Below, one piece after another: positions 25,848-35,802 of a stretch of 54,390 nt of DNA. This DNA comes from CBFGRV01 sp965651265. Its GTDB lineage: Bacteria; Bacteroidota; Rhodothermia; Rhodothermales; VXPQ01. The notes beneath the pieces were generated by a model that was given only the letters and a program-made list of their open reading frames with translations, had not been told where the DNA came from and made no database searches. The stretch is taken from the NCBI GenBank assembly GCA_965651265.1, contig CBFGRV010000024.1, forward strand, positions 1 through 54,390. Direction: 5' to 3'. Positions within the stretch are counted from its first letter, which is position 1, and each line of letters starts with the position of its first letter. A program made the translations under genes and the position numbers.

Positions 25848-27728
25848 TTAGAGGATCCCGTTCTCCTGCAGAAGGACGACCAATGCGTCCACGCAAGCTT
25901 CGAGATCCTTCTCGTCGGTGTTTAGCACGAGCTCGGGACGCTCCGGCGCTTCGTAGGGGGCCGAGATGCCCGTAAAGTTCGGGATTTCCCCTCGGAGTGC
26001 CTTTTCGTAGAGGCCCTTCGGATCACGCTTCTTGCAGGTTTCGATATCGCAGTCGACGTGAATCTCGAAGAAGCGGCCTTCCGGAATCAGGCTGCGCACG
26101 TTGTCACGGTCGCGCCGGTACGGCGATACGAACGTGCACACCGTGATGCTTCCCTGCTCGAAGAAGAGGCGGGCGACCTCACCCACGCGCCGGATGTTCT
26201 CGGCACGGTCTGCGCCCGAAAAGCCCAGATCGCCGCTTAGACCGTGACGCACATGGTCGCCGTCGACGAGCATGGTCTGCACCCCCCGATCGAACAGCCG
26301 GCGCTCGAACTCACGCGCGATCGATGACTTTCCGGAGCCGGACAGCCCCGTCAGCCAGATGACGGCCGCCCGATGCCCGTTCCGTTTCTCGCGTTCCTCT
26401 CGCGGTATGTTCAGGCCTTCCCAGACGACGCCCGGTGAGGTACGGCGGGCAGGTGCCTCCTCGGCGACCTCCCGGCCGACCGGAGTAGCCCTCTGGGCCG
26501 TACCACGAATCATGCCTGCCGCAACCGTATTGTTCGTATCCGGATCGATCAGGATGAAGCTTCCCGTCTCGCGATTGATCTTGTACGGATCGGCGAAAAT
26601 GGCGCTGGCCAGCTCCAGCTCCACCCGCCCGATGTCGTTCAGTTGAAACGACTCCGAGGGCTCGCGATGCAAGGTATCGATGTCGATCCGGTAGATAATC
26701 CGGTCGACGATGGCCTGGACTGTGCGCGTCGTGTGCTGCAGGAAATACGGCCGGTCGGTCCGCAGCGGCGTCTCGCTCATCCAGCATATATCGGCGTCCA
26801 GCGTGCGGGTCGTGAGCGGCAGGTTTCGGCTTCGCACGATCATGTCACCACGGCTGATGTCGATATCATCTTCCAGCGTGACGACCACCGAATCTCCGGC
26901 CCGCGCCTCCTCCATCTCTCCGTCCAGGGTGACGATCGACTTGATGCGGCTGCGCTGTCCTGCCGGCAGGGCCGTGACCTCTTCTCCCGGTGCAACCGAC
27001 CCCGAAATGATCTGGCCCGCGTATCCACGGAAGAAGGAATCGGGTCGGATGACGTACTGCACGGGCAACCGGAAATCGACGACGTTTCGGGCCGCCCCGA
27101 CCTTCACGGTCTCGAGATGATGGAGAACGGTCGGACCGCCGTACCAGGGCATCCTGTCGCTCTTCGAGACGACGTTATCGCCCTCGAGCGCCGAGATGGG
27201 GATGAAGACGATCGAGTCGACGTCCAGCCTTTCGGCGAACGCACGGTATTCGTCGACGATGGCGTTGTAAACATCCTCCGAGTAGTCGACGAGGTCCATC
27301 TTGTTGATGGCCACCAGCATGTGGGGGATCTGCAGCAGCGAGGCGATGAAGCCGTGCCGGCGGGACTGCTGCATCACGCCGTTTTGCGCATCGATGAGGA
27401 TCACGGCCAGCTCCGCCGTGGAAGCCCCCGTCACCATGTTGCGGGTGTACTGGATATGCCCCGGCGTGTCCGCGATGATGAACTTGCGCCGCGGCGTCGC
27501 GAAATAGCGATATGCCACGTCGATGGTGATACCCTGCTCGCGCTCGGCGCGGAGCCCGTCGGTCAGCAGCGCCAGGTTGATATGTCCGTTGCCCTGGAGG
27601 GCACTGGCGCGCTCGATCGCCTCGAACTGATCCTGGAAAATCGACTTCGAGTCGTAGAGAAGACGACCAATCAGCGTACTTTTTCCGTCATCGACGCTTC
27701 CGGCCGTCGTAAACCTCAGCAGATCCAT
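25848..27728 (-). CDS. cysNC: Bifunctional sulfate adenylyltransferase subunit 1/adenylylsulfate kinase (CysNC)
   Basis: 626 residues joining two enzymes. Residues 1 to ~430 are CysN, the GTPase subunit of ATP sulfurylase, with P-loop GSVDDGKSTLIGRL, DTPGHIQYTRNM and NKMDLVDY followed by two beta-barrel domains. About 445-626 is APS kinase (CysC), with P-loop GLSGSGKSS near residue 460, then DGDHVRHGL and FVSPYRRDRDNVR, and a C-terminal FTGISAPYEAPERPEL. Together with CysD it turns sulfate into PAPS. No PAPS reductase or sulfite reductase is in the window, so the locus may serve sulfation as much as assimilation. It starts 44 bp after cysD. Confidence 0.97.
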   Translation of the reverse strand: MDLLRFTTAGSVDDGKSTLIGRLLYDSKSIFQDQFEAIERASALQGNGHINLALLTDGLRAEREQGITIDVAYRYFATPRRKFIIADTPGHIQYTRNMVTGASTAELAVILIDAQNGVMQQSRRHGFIASLLQIPHMLVAINKMDLVDYSEDVYNAIVDEYRAFAERLDVDSIVFIPISALEGDNVVSKSDRMPWYGGPTVLHHLETVKVGAARNVVDFRLPVQYVIRPDSFFRGYAGQIISGSVAPGEEVTALPAGQRSRIKSIVTLDGEMEEARAGDSVVVTLEDDIDISRGDMIVRSRNLPLTTRTLDADICWMSETPLRTDRPYFLQHTTRTVQAIVDRIIYRIDIDTLHREPSESFQLNDIGRVELELASAIFADPYKINRETGSFILIDPDTNNTVAAGMIRGTAQRATPVGREVAEEAPARRTSPGVVWEGLNIPREEREKRNGHRAAVIWLTGLSGSGKSSIAREFERRLFDRGVQTMLVDGDHVRHGLSGDLGFSGADRAENIRRVGEVARLFFEQGSITVCTFVSPYRRDRDNVRSLIPEGRFFEIHVDCDIETCKKRDPKGLYEKALRGEIPNFTGISAPYEAPERPELVLNTDEKDLEACVDALVVLLQENGIL

Positions 27729-27772
27729 CCCTGTCCCTATCTATATGTAAAGTCGACGAGCAACCAGCAACC

Positions 27773-28675
27773 TCAGAAATACCCCATCTTCTTCCGGTCC
27801 TCCATGGCCGCCTCGGATCGCTGATCGTCCGCGCGACCGCCGCGCTCGGTGACGCGCGCGGAAGCAACCTCCTCGATGATGTCATCGACCGTGGAGGCGT
27901 TCGAGAGCACGGCTCCGGTGCACGTCATGTCGCCGACAGTGCGGAAACGCACAATCTTCTCCTCGTAATGCTCTCCATCCAGCAGGGTGATGTAGTCGCT
28001 CTTGGCGAGGTACACGCCGCTGCGATTCACGACCTCGCGTCGATGAGAGAAGTAGATCTCCGGAATCTCCAGGTTCTCCTGCTTGATGTACTGCCACACG
28101 TCCAGCTCCGTCCAGTTGCTGAGCGGGAAGACGCGGAAGTGCTCACCCACTCGCTTCCGACCGTTGTAGAGGCTCCAGAGCTCGGGCCGCTGATTTTTCG
28201 GGTCCCACTGGCCGAAACGGTCGCGGTGCGAGAAGAAGCGCTCCTTGGCGCGCGCCTTCTCCTCGTCGCGCCGGGCTCCGCCGATGGCGGCATCGAATCG
28301 ATGCTCGGCGATGGCATCGAGCAGAGTGACGATCTGCAGCGCGTTGCGGCTGGCGTTGGGCCCTTCCTCCTCCTGTACGCGTCCCTGATCGATCGAATCC
28401 TGTACCTTGCGCACGATCAACTTCAGCCCGAGACGCTCGACGAGCCGATCGCGAAAATCAAGCGCCTCCGGAAAGTTGTGCCCGGTGTCGACGTGTAGCA
28501 GGGGGAATGGAATCCTTCCGGGATAGAAAGCCCGCTCGGCCAGCCGCACCATCACGATGGAGTCTTTCCCTCCCGAAAACATCAAGACGGGCCGCTCGAA
28601 CTGTGCGGCCGTCTCACGCATGATGTAGATGGCTTCCGATTCGAGTCTCGCCAGATGTGGATGTCGGGAAGACAT
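27773..28675 (-). CDS. cysD: Sulfate adenylyltransferase subunit 2 (CysD)
   Basis: 300 residues, normal for CysD. The PP-loop ATP-binding motif is FSGGKDSIVMVRLAERAF. Other CysD motifs include PLLHVDTGHNFPE, GGARRDEEKARAKER and VFPLSNWTELDVWQYI. The C-terminus ends with the family's KKMGYF. It forms ATP from sulfate activation with CysN as the GTP-driven partner. It is the first gene of the cysD-cysNC-permease operon, with its promoter in the 260-bp gap to the right. Confidence 0.97.
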   Translation of the reverse strand: MSSRHPHLARLESEAIYIMRETAAQFERPVLMFSGGKDSIVMVRLAERAFYPGRIPFPLLHVDTGHNFPEALDFRDRLVERLGLKLIVRKVQDSIDQGRVQEEEGPNASRNALQIVTLLDAIAEHRFDAAIGGARRDEEKARAKERFFSHRDRFGQWDPKNQRPELWSLYNGRKRVGEHFRVFPLSNWTELDVWQYIKQENLEIPEIYFSHRREVVNRSGVYLAKSDYITLLDGEHYEEKIVRFRTVGDMTCTGAVLSNASTVDDIIEEVASARVTERGGRADDQRSEAAMEDRKKMGYF

Positions 28676-28935
28676 GGCGTTGGATGGGCAAATGGAGAAC
28701 TACGTGCTTTCCAGGGTGGCTACAGGTGCGCAGCCCGTTCGCAAGCTTGGAGCGAGTGGCTGCGCGTGCAAGAGCCGGTCAAAAATTACCGTCTACGTGA
28801 TGATCCTTTAGCGGCACCTTAACAAGCTATCGGCGCAACTCCCAGCTAATCAACGACTTCGTCCATTCTTGACGATGATGTTTCGAGTGCTTCGTGATGC
28901 TGCACGGCGGTTCGCAGTCGTTGATTCGCGGCCGA

Positions 28936-29895
28936 CTAGGGCGTCGCGCGCACTTCGACGCGCTCGAGCTGCGCCTTGACGAAGTCGAGCGTCTTGCGAA
29001 GGCCCTCTCGCCGGCTATAGCGCGGTTCCCAGCCGAGTCGCTCGCGGGCCAGCGTAATGTCCGGCTGCCGAATCTTTGGATCGTCCTGCGGCAGCGGCTC
29101 GAAGACGATCTGGCTCTTGCTGCCGGTGAGCTCGATGATCTCCCTCGCGAAGTCGAGAATCGTGATCTCGTCGGGGTTTCCGATGTTGACGGGGTCGGAC
29201 ACATCGCTGAGGAGCAGGCGATAGATGCCCTCCACCGTATCGTCGACGTACTGGAAGGATCGCGTCTGATCGCCCTTGCCGTAGACGGTGAGCGGCTCGC
29301 CATGCAGCGCCTGATTCATGAAAGTAGGCAGCGCCCGGCCATCGTCGAGCCGCATGCGCGGTCCAAACGTGTTGAAGATGCGAACGATGCGGGTCTCGAC
29401 GCCGTGATACCGATGGTAGGCCATGGTCATGGCCTCAGCGAAGCGTTTGGCTTCGTCGTAGACACCGCGCAGGCCCGTCGGGTTCACATTACCCCAGTAG
29501 GTCTCAGGCTGCGGATGCACCAGGGGATCGCCGTAGATCTCACTCGTGGAGGCCAGCAGCAGGCGGGCACGTTTGTGTTTGGCGAGACCGAGTGCCTTAT
29601 GCGTGCCCAGCGCACCGACCTTCAGCGTCTGAATGGGATATTTCAGGTAGTCGACAGGGGATGCCGGGCTGGCAAGGTGAAGCACATAGTCCAACGGTCC
29701 CTCGACGAAGAGGTAGTTCGTGACGTCGAGCTCGATGAGCTGAAAGCCGGGATTTCCGATGAGATGGGCGATGTTCTCAGGCGATCCCGTGATGAAGTTG
29801 TCGACGCAGATGACCTCATGGCCTTCCTCGATGAGGCGATCGCAGAGGTGAGAGCCGATGAATCCGGCTCCGCCGGTGATCAGGGTTCGGGGCAT
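28936..29895 (-). CDS. uxs: UDP-glucuronate decarboxylase (UDP-xylose synthase)
   Basis: 319 residues, an SDR with ITGGAGFIGSHLCDRL, then VDNFITGSPENI and HLASPASPVDYLKYPIQTLK, the hallmark of UXS enzymes. The catalytic Tyr/Lys lie in GVYDEAKRFAEAM, followed by RIFNTFGPRMRLDDGR. It converts UDP-glucuronate to UDP-xylose in the cytoplasm. It is a single leftward gene; the cys operon begins 260 bp downstream. It uses the same UDP-GlcA as the epimerase at 7031-8005, so both would divert that pool to envelope polysaccharide. Confidence 0.95.
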   Translation of the reverse strand: MPRTLITGGAGFIGSHLCDRLIEEGHEVICVDNFITGSPENIAHLIGNPGFQLIELDVTNYLFVEGPLDYVLHLASPASPVDYLKYPIQTLKVGALGTHKALGLAKHKRARLLLASTSEIYGDPLVHPQPETYWGNVNPTGLRGVYDEAKRFAEAMTMAYHRYHGVETRIVRIFNTFGPRMRLDDGRALPTFMNQALHGEPLTVYGKGDQTRSFQYVDDTVEGIYRLLLSDVSDPVNIGNPDEITILDFAREIIELTGSKSQIVFEPLPQDDPKIRQPDITLARERLGWEPRYSRREGLRKTLDFVKAQLERVEVRATP

Positions 29896-30227
29896 GCTGA
29901 CAAGTTACTCGTTTAGGTGAGGACGTTCGCTCGCGTCCGATCTCGTTGCGGCATGGGCGCAGGACACCTTGTTCCGGCGTTCCCCGGAGCGAGCCATCCA
30001 TCCTGCAATCGGCTTGCGTCAACGAATGCGATGCTCTACGGATCCGATCCGTCCACAACATGCCGCTCGGAGCGTCTACTTTCTCATACTGATCGGCCGT
30101 GCGCAAACAAACAAAAGGAACGACGACAGGTTACCTTCCTCGGGCGGTTCGCTTTTTGCTTGGCCGGCTTCCGTCATCATTTCGTTCCGCTCGACGACTC
30201 CACAGACATTCACGGTTGTTTTCCGAG
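29896..30227. other. Divergent intergenic region
   Basis: 332 bp between the UDP-xylose synthase and the DUF4783 gene, expected to hold both promoters. Open frames crossing it have no family resemblance. No RNA gene or repeat is seen. Confidence 0.4.
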
Positions 30228-30713
30228 ATGTACAGGTCCTGGTCCATATCGGAGATACTTCAGCTGCACACGCGATCGCTCCTGGTTGTGGTGTTCGCGT
30301 GCTGGCTCGGAGCAGCGGTGCATTCCGAGGCTTCGGCTCAGCCACGAGATGCCCGCGCGGATCGATCCGGTGAGCAGACCCTTCGTCAGGTCTACGACGG
30401 CATCCGAAACGCAGACGTTGCTTCGCTAAGTGAAGTCGCCGCGGATCGCATCGATCTTACCATCCTGGGTACCGGTGAGGTGCTCAGCCGCTCCCAGGCA
30501 CGGTACGTCCTCCAGAATTTCTTCCGCACCTACCCACCGACGGAAGTTTCCGTTGACGAGACGTCTCCGTCGCAGGGCAACTGGTTTGCCTCGGGCCACT
30601 ACTGGTACGAGGGGTCGACTGAGCCGATGACGATCTACGTGAGGATGCGTTCGACGGCCGCAGGAGGCTGGGAGCTTCGCGAGCTTCGTTTTGGAATGCC
30701 AATCTCCCGGTGA
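30228..30713 (+). CDS. DUF4783-family secreted protein
   Basis: About 161 residues. N-terminal hydrophobic segment (SLLVVVFACWLGAAVHSE) with cleavage near ASAQ, then a domain of the DUF4783 type: LRQVYDGIRNADVASLSEV, LSRSQARYVLQNFFRTYPP, then NWFASGHYWYEG and MTIYVRMR, ending LRELRFG. The fold resembles NTF2-like domains and the family is typical of Bacteroidota; function is unknown. The ATG at 30228 gives a signal peptide. The stop codon overlaps the region of possible starts for the kinase, so the pair is co-transcribed. Confidence 0.8.
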   Translation: MYRSWSISEILQLHTRSLLVVVFACWLGAAVHSEASAQPRDARADRSGEQTLRQVYDGIRNADVASLSEVAADRIDLTILGTGEVLSRSQARYVLQNFFRTYPPTEVSVDETSPSQGNWFASGHYWYEGSTEPMTIYVRMRSTAAGGWELRELRFGMPISR

Positions 30714-30714
30714 G

Positions 30715-33700
30715 TTGGCCGAGGTCACCGACATACTGCGGCCGGAGCGACTTCGACTTCGGCTCTTCTTCGCGGTGGCCGGGTTTCTGCTCCTGCTTCT
30801 ACCGCTCACCTGGCTCGTCCGCACCTGGCACCTGGGCGAGGTATCCGATGCGGCGGAGCGCATCCAGCGCCATTCGGTCACGAGTGCGCTGAATCAGATC
30901 GAAGCTCGCTTCGCTCAGATGCAAGATGATCTGATGGATCGTGCGCGCGACATCGCCCGCGACCCCGTGATCGTCCGCGGATTGCGTACCCGCGCGCGGC
31001 AGGACTTGCCCGAAGGTCCCGCAGACGTGGTGAGGCTCTTCGTCGAACTGGATCTTCCCCGACACACGTCCATCGAGCTCTACGATGCCGGCAGGATGCT
31101 GGTCGCCTGGAACGGCTTCAGCATGCCCGTGGGCGCCGACTTGTCGGCGGCGAATGGGCTCGGCTCCTTCCGCACGTCCATCACAACCGACGGAAACGTA
31201 CGCCAGGCGCTAGTGGTCTGGTGGCCCGTGCGGGAAGGCAACCGGCTCCTCGGCGTTGTGCGGGCCATGCGGCTCATCGGATTCGACGCACCGGTCCGCA
31301 ACGAGTACCTACGCGACATCTCCCTCAGTGATCGCTGGCAGCGCTTGACGGAGCTTCCCGTGAGCGTAAGCTTCGATCCACTGGCGACGGCCCCCGGACC
31401 GGGCGCATCATCCCGTGTACTGCAGGGGGCGGATGGCACCGTGCTGGGCCGCGTGGAAGTCACGCCCCCAAGCCGAGAACAGATCATCCGCGAGACGGAA
31501 TCGCGTTACGACGACGTGGCGGCCTTCTGGATCGTGCTGTTGCTTCTGTGGGCCATTGGGGGCCTATGGCACGCCTATCAGCGTGAGCTGAGCCTCCACC
31601 GCCACCACGATTCGGAGCGGGTATCGTGGCGGCTGATGGCATGGTTTGCCGTTGTCGCTGCGGCGTGGTGGTCGATTCGATTCGCCCTCCTGAATCTGGA
31701 TGTGCCGGCTCGATGGCAGCGCGGAAAGACGCCGCTGGCTCCGCTTTTCGATCCGATTCACTTCGCATCGGATTTTGGCGCAGGGCTGATGCGCTCCACG
31801 GGCGATTTTATGCTGACGGCGCTTTTCTTCGTCGTCTTCGCCGTGGCCTTCCTCGACCTGGCGCGGATATTCAGACGCCGCGGGGCCCAACTCTTCGAGC
31901 ACTGGGAACGCCTTGGCCACCGCCGGTCGCCGGTGGCTCCATCCGTCCTCATGGCCGTCGGCGCTCTCGTAGCGGCCACCCTTGTCATCCAGGGTCTGAC
32001 GGTTTTGCTGGCACTCGCCGCCCGGCGAGTTGTCCTCGACAGTACGTTCGATTTCTTCGCACGCAAAGGGCTCTTGCCTGAGCCTTTGCTTCTGCTCGTC
32101 TATTGTGCGCTCATCCTGGTGACCATCGGGACGCTGATGCTCGCCGTTGGAATCGTCTGGATGGCCGCGTCTACCGCCTTCCGTCGGCTTCCAAACGAGA
32201 TGTCGAGCTGGTCCCTGTGGCTGATCGTGCTGGTGTCTGTCGCCATCCCGATTGCCGTGCTCTACACGGCGGCGCCTCTACATCGGATCGTCTCCTGGCC
32301 GGTTTCCCTCTCATTCGGGGCGGTTGCTTTCGCGCTGGCCATATTCCTGGTGCTACGCCGGCAGTCGATTGCCGAGGCGTTTTACCTGCGCACCATCCTG
32401 CTGTCGTTCTTTGCCATCACCGTCTTGCTTTATCCCATGCTGTACCATGGGATGGACACGAGCCGGCGAATCCAGATGCTCGACGCCGCCGAGACGTTCT
32501 CCGACGGCCGGGATCCACGCGTGCTCTTTATACTGGAGCAGCTTCTGCGTGAGATCCGGGCGCATCCGGAGGTGCGGGATGCGCTCACGGAGAAATCACG
32601 GCCTCGCCTCGATTCCCTTTCGGGTGTCTTCTTCGAGCGATCCTTCCTCGCGACGCTACCGGCGTATCAGATCTCCCTCACGTTCTACGATGCCGACCAT
32701 CGGGCCGTTGGGCGCTATCTCGATTCGGGCGCTTCGCTCGGCCCGCGCGCCCTTAGAAGGGTCGAAAGTCTCAGCTCGAACATCCTCTATCAGATGTACG
32801 AAGAGGGCGGTGGTGCGCTCGGAGTAATGGTTGCTCCCGTCACAGGGTTGCGAGAGCCGGATCGTTACGATTATGGGGGCATCACGCGAGTGGATGCGCC
32901 CGATTCGGACGAGGTCGTCGGTTGGGTGACGGTGCGCGCCGAGCCGGAGCCTGTCGTGCGGGAAGGCGGAATGCCGTTCCCGCGCGTCCTCATTCCGTCC
33001 GGCTCGTACGACGCCGTCTACATGGAGATGGCCGTCGCGGAGTTTCGCGATGGCGTGCTCGTGCGGACGATGGGGAGGGACTTCGGCCGGTTCCGGCTAC
33101 CGGAGGAGGTAGCGCAGGCACTCGCTGCGGAGTCATCCATCTGGCGTACGGAGCGCGTCGAAGAACGTACGTACCGCACGTATTACCAGCGACACGAGCG
33201 CACCGTTGACCGCGATGACGCCTTCGCCGCGCTGCTTCCATCGACCGTCATGTCGATCATCGGCGTGCGTGTACCGAGCATCAATACGTTCGACCACCTC
33301 TACTTCCTGCTACGGATTACCGTCTCCAGCCTGCTCATCGGCCTGCCGCTCTACCTGGTCGGGCTCTACCTGCGACGCCGATCGGGTCTCCTTCCGGAGC
33401 CGCGCGTGAAATTCCAGGATAAAGTCCTCAATGCGTTCCTCGGCGTCGGAATAATTGCAGTTGCTGCGGTCGGTTTCGTGGGCCTGGATGTCGTGACCGG
33501 CGAAACCGAGCGTGCCGTGCAGAGCTGGCTGAGACAGCATCTTCAGCGCGTCGAGGCGACGCTCGACCTCGATACGCAGGACGAACAGATGCCCTATACC
33601 GTCCTGGAGCGGGTGAATGTGGACTCGCTATCCGCGCGCGTAGGACTCGATTTGAACATCTACCGTGGCTATCAGCTCTCATCCCTCAGCCGCCCCCAGT

Positions 33701-34884
33701 TGCTTCGCGAGCGGCTAATCGATCAGCGGTTGCCCATTGAAGCGTACTACGCGCTCTATTTCGATGGGTATCGGTTCGTTTACACCCAGGAGCAGCTGGG
33801 CGAATTCAGGTATACCACGGGTTTTCGCGCTCTGCCCGATGAACAGGGACGGCCGCGATTCGTCATCTCGGTACCTACTCCGCCCGAGCAGGAGCGCCTC
33901 GAGGAGGAGCGTGCCCGAACCGTCGCGTACCTCTTTGGATCGTTGCTGTTGCTCCTGCTCGTCGTGATGATTACTGCGGCCCTCGTTGCGAACGCTATCA
34001 CGCGGCCGCTTGCGCGCGTGCGCTCGGGGCTGGAGGCGCTGGCCGCGGGCCGATTCGAGCGCAAGATCCCCGTCGAGTCCCGCGACGAGATCGGAGACCT
34101 CGTCCGCACCTTCAACGACATGCAGGAGCAGCTCGCCGAGAGTCGCCGGAAGCTGGCCCAACAAGAGCGCCAGCTCGCCTGGCGAGAAATGGCGCGGCAG
34201 GTAGCCCACGAGATTAAGAACCCGCTGACGCCCATGAAGCTCTCCGTGCAGCATCTGCAAAGGGCCTTTGAGGACGAATTATCTCGTGACGGGAAGTGGT
34301 CCGAAGAGTTCAAGAAGATCTTTGACAAGATCACTACGACCCTCATCGAGCAGATCGATGCCCTGGCCCGAATTGCCAACGAATTCCACTCTTTCGCCCG
34401 GATGCCGTCCCGCATCCTCGAGCAGGTCGATCTGAATGCCATCGTCGATCAGGCCGTCTCCCTCATGCAGGAAGAAAGCGGGGTGGAGATCAGCGTCGAC
34501 CTGCATCCGAGGCCGATGATCGTCGAGACCGATCGGGAGGAGCTACGCCGTATTTTGATCAATCTGATCAAGAATGCCATTCAGGCCATTCCGGAGGACC
34601 GGAAGGGCCGCGTGCACGTGCGCTCCGCCTTTGAGCCCCCGGACACGGCATTCGCCAGCGTAACCGACAACGGCACCGGGATCGAAGAAGAGCTGCGGGA
34701 TCGCATTTTCGAACCGAACTTCTCGACCAAAACGAGCGGCGCCGGACTCGGCCTCGCGTTGGCCAAGAAGGGGATCGAAGAGATGGGGGGCGAGATCGGC
34801 TTCGAGACGGAGGAGGGGAAGGGTACCACCATCTGGATTCGGTTGCCCATACACCAGGGACAAGAAGCAGGCGCGCCATCGTAG
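30715..34884 (+). CDS. Very large NtrY-like sensor histidine kinase with about 12 membrane segments
   Basis: About 1389 residues. A first helix (~15-40) leads to a ~230-residue extracytoplasmic domain. Helices then occur near 270, 305, 362, 412, 455, 497, 527 and 560, followed by a second soluble domain (~580-855), two helices (~862, ~906), a third soluble domain (~930-1065) and a last helix (~1070-1092). HAMP (RPLARVRSGLEALAAGRF), HisKA with REMARQVAHEIKNPLTP (His about 1165) and HATPase (NLIKNAIQAIP, DNGTGI, STKTSGAGLGLALAKKG) finish it. Alternating topology puts all three soluble domains outside the cytoplasm. No response regulator is adjacent. TTG at 30715 is preferred; TTG at 30691 is in frame. 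Confidence 0.92.
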   Translation: MAEVTDILRPERLRLRLFFAVAGFLLLLLPLTWLVRTWHLGEVSDAAERIQRHSVTSALNQIEARFAQMQDDLMDRARDIARDPVIVRGLRTRARQDLPEGPADVVRLFVELDLPRHTSIELYDAGRMLVAWNGFSMPVGADLSAANGLGSFRTSITTDGNVRQALVVWWPVREGNRLLGVVRAMRLIGFDAPVRNEYLRDISLSDRWQRLTELPVSVSFDPLATAPGPGASSRVLQGADGTVLGRVEVTPPSREQIIRETESRYDDVAAFWIVLLLLWAIGGLWHAYQRELSLHRHHDSERVSWRLMAWFAVVAAAWWSIRFALLNLDVPARWQRGKTPLAPLFDPIHFASDFGAGLMRSTGDFMLTALFFVVFAVAFLDLARIFRRRGAQLFEHWERLGHRRSPVAPSVLMAVGALVAATLVIQGLTVLLALAARRVVLDSTFDFFARKGLLPEPLLLLVYCALILVTIGTLMLAVGIVWMAASTAFRRLPNEMSSWSLWLIVLVSVAIPIAVLYTAAPLHRIVSWPVSLSFGAVAFALAIFLVLRRQSIAEAFYLRTILLSFFAITVLLYPMLYHGMDTSRRIQMLDAAETFSDGRDPRVLFILEQLLREIRAHPEVRDALTEKSRPRLDSLSGVFFERSFLATLPAYQISLTFYDADHRAVGRYLDSGASLGPRALRRVESLSSNILYQMYEEGGGALGVMVAPVTGLREPDRYDYGGITRVDAPDSDEVVGWVTVRAEPEPVVREGGMPFPRVLIPSGSYDAVYMEMAVAEFRDGVLVRTMGRDFGRFRLPEEVAQALAAESSIWRTERVEERTYRTYYQRHERTVDRDDAFAALLPSTVMSIIGVRVPSINTFDHLYFLLRITVSSLLIGLPLYLVGLYLRRRSGLLPEPRVKFQDKVLNAFLGVGIIAVAAVGFVGLDVVTGETERAVQSWLRQHLQRVEATLDLDTQDEQMPYTVLERVNVDSLSARVGLDLNIYRGYQLSSLSRPQLLRERLIDQRLPIEAYYALYFDGYRFVYTQEQLGEFRYTTGFRALPDEQGRPRFVISVPTPPEQERLEEERARTVAYLFGSLLLLLLVVMITAALVANAITRPLARVRSGLEALAAGRFERKIPVESRDEIGDLVRTFNDMQEQLAESRRKLAQQERQLAWREMARQVAHEIKNPLTPMKLSVQHLQRAFEDELSRDGKWSEEFKKIFDKITTTLIEQIDALARIANEFHSFARMPSRILEQVDLNAIVDQAVSLMQEESGVEISVDLHPRPMIVETDREELRRILINLIKNAIQAIPEDRKGRVHVRSAFEPPDTAFASVTDNGTGIEEELRDRIFEPNFSTKTSGAGLGLALAKKGIEEMGGEIGFETEEGKGTTIWIRLPIHQGQEAGAPS

Positions 34885-34986
34885 CCGACTGCGCAATTAA
34901 GTGAATACCGCGCTACTTTGAGGTCACGCCGCCGTTTGCGCGGCGCCCAACCGCAATCCTGCACGCATATATCAGGTATCAAAAAA

Positions 34987-35721
34987 ATGGAATCGACTCA
35001 AACCCTCTCGCCGGAATCTCCGCCCCGCGCGGCGGAGAAGGTCACGGTGCCGCCCTTCGCCGAAGCGTGTCTGTCTGCCGCGGCCGATGCCTGGTCGGCC
35101 TCGTTCGAGCATCCGTTCGTGGTGGCGCTCGCGGAGGGCACGCTCGAGCCGGAGAAGTTTAAGTTCTATCAGATGCAGGATGCCCGCTACCTGGAGGCCT
35201 TTGCGGATGCCTGCTCGCTCATTTCGGTTCGATGTCCACACCCCGACGACAAGCTATGGTTTATCGACGCCGGGCGCATGGCGTTGGTCGTCGAATCGGA
35301 GCTGCATGAGGGATACGGAGCCCGACTCGGTTACACGCAGAAGGACATCGCGGCCATCGAGCTCACGCCGAACAATCGGGCCTATCAGAACCATATGATC
35401 ACCGAGGCGCAGCGGGGTTCGCTAGTCGAGGCCGTGGCCGCGCTCACGCCGTGTCCATGGCTCTACACGGATCTCGGCCGGCATCTCAAGAAGGAGCTCG
35501 GCGAGATTCCGGACGATCACCCCTACGCGGATTGGCTTCGCATGTACTCCGATCCAGGCTTCATCGAGTACATGGACAACCTCCTCGAGAAGCTCCAGCG
35601 ATTTGCCGATGCTGCCGACGAGGAAACCCGCGCTAGAGCACGCGAGGCCTTCGTTCTCAGCGTACGTTACGAGTGGATGTTCTGGGAGCAGGCCTGGCAG
35701 ATGCAGCGATGGCCGGTCTGA
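34987..35721 (+). CDS. tenA: TenA-family protein (thiaminase II-like)
   Basis: 244 residues, all-helical TenA/PQQC fold. It has HPFVVALAEGTLEPEKFKFYQMQDARYLEAF near the start, with the conserved Asp in MQDARYL, and an ELHEGYGARLG stretch. The C-terminal part has TPCPWLYTDLG and YEWMFWEQAWQM with the catalytic-type Glu. TenA enzymes hydrolyse thiamin or the pyrimidine breakdown product aminopyrimidine for salvage. Only the ATG at 34987 gives a family-like start. No thiamin genes or clear TPP riboswitch are beside it, so the exact substrate is uncertain. Confidence 0.88.
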   Translation: MESTQTLSPESPPRAAEKVTVPPFAEACLSAAADAWSASFEHPFVVALAEGTLEPEKFKFYQMQDARYLEAFADACSLISVRCPHPDDKLWFIDAGRMALVVESELHEGYGARLGYTQKDIAAIELTPNNRAYQNHMITEAQRGSLVEAVAALTPCPWLYTDLGRHLKKELGEIPDDHPYADWLRMYSDPGFIEYMDNLLEKLQRFADAADEETRARAREAFVLSVRYEWMFWEQAWQMQRWPV

Positions 35722-35802
35722 GTCCGGCCGCGCGAGTGCGATCCGTCTGGCCATGTCGCCGTCATGCGGTCCGCCTCGACCCGTACAGAATAGGCGCCGT
35801 CG

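Noticed and set aside
26643..27824. 393-codon rightward open frame
   Set aside because: Antisense to cysNC, no recognisable motif; GC-rich codon bias keeps the opposite frame open.
28894..29916. 340-codon rightward open frame
   Set aside because: Antisense to the UDP-xylose synthase, which has all its catalytic motifs.
34885..34986. Possible TPP riboswitch before tenA
   Set aside because: The 102-bp leader has no recognisable thi-box sequence such as CTGAGA or the conserved 3' element, and is too short for the full aptamer plus expression platform.
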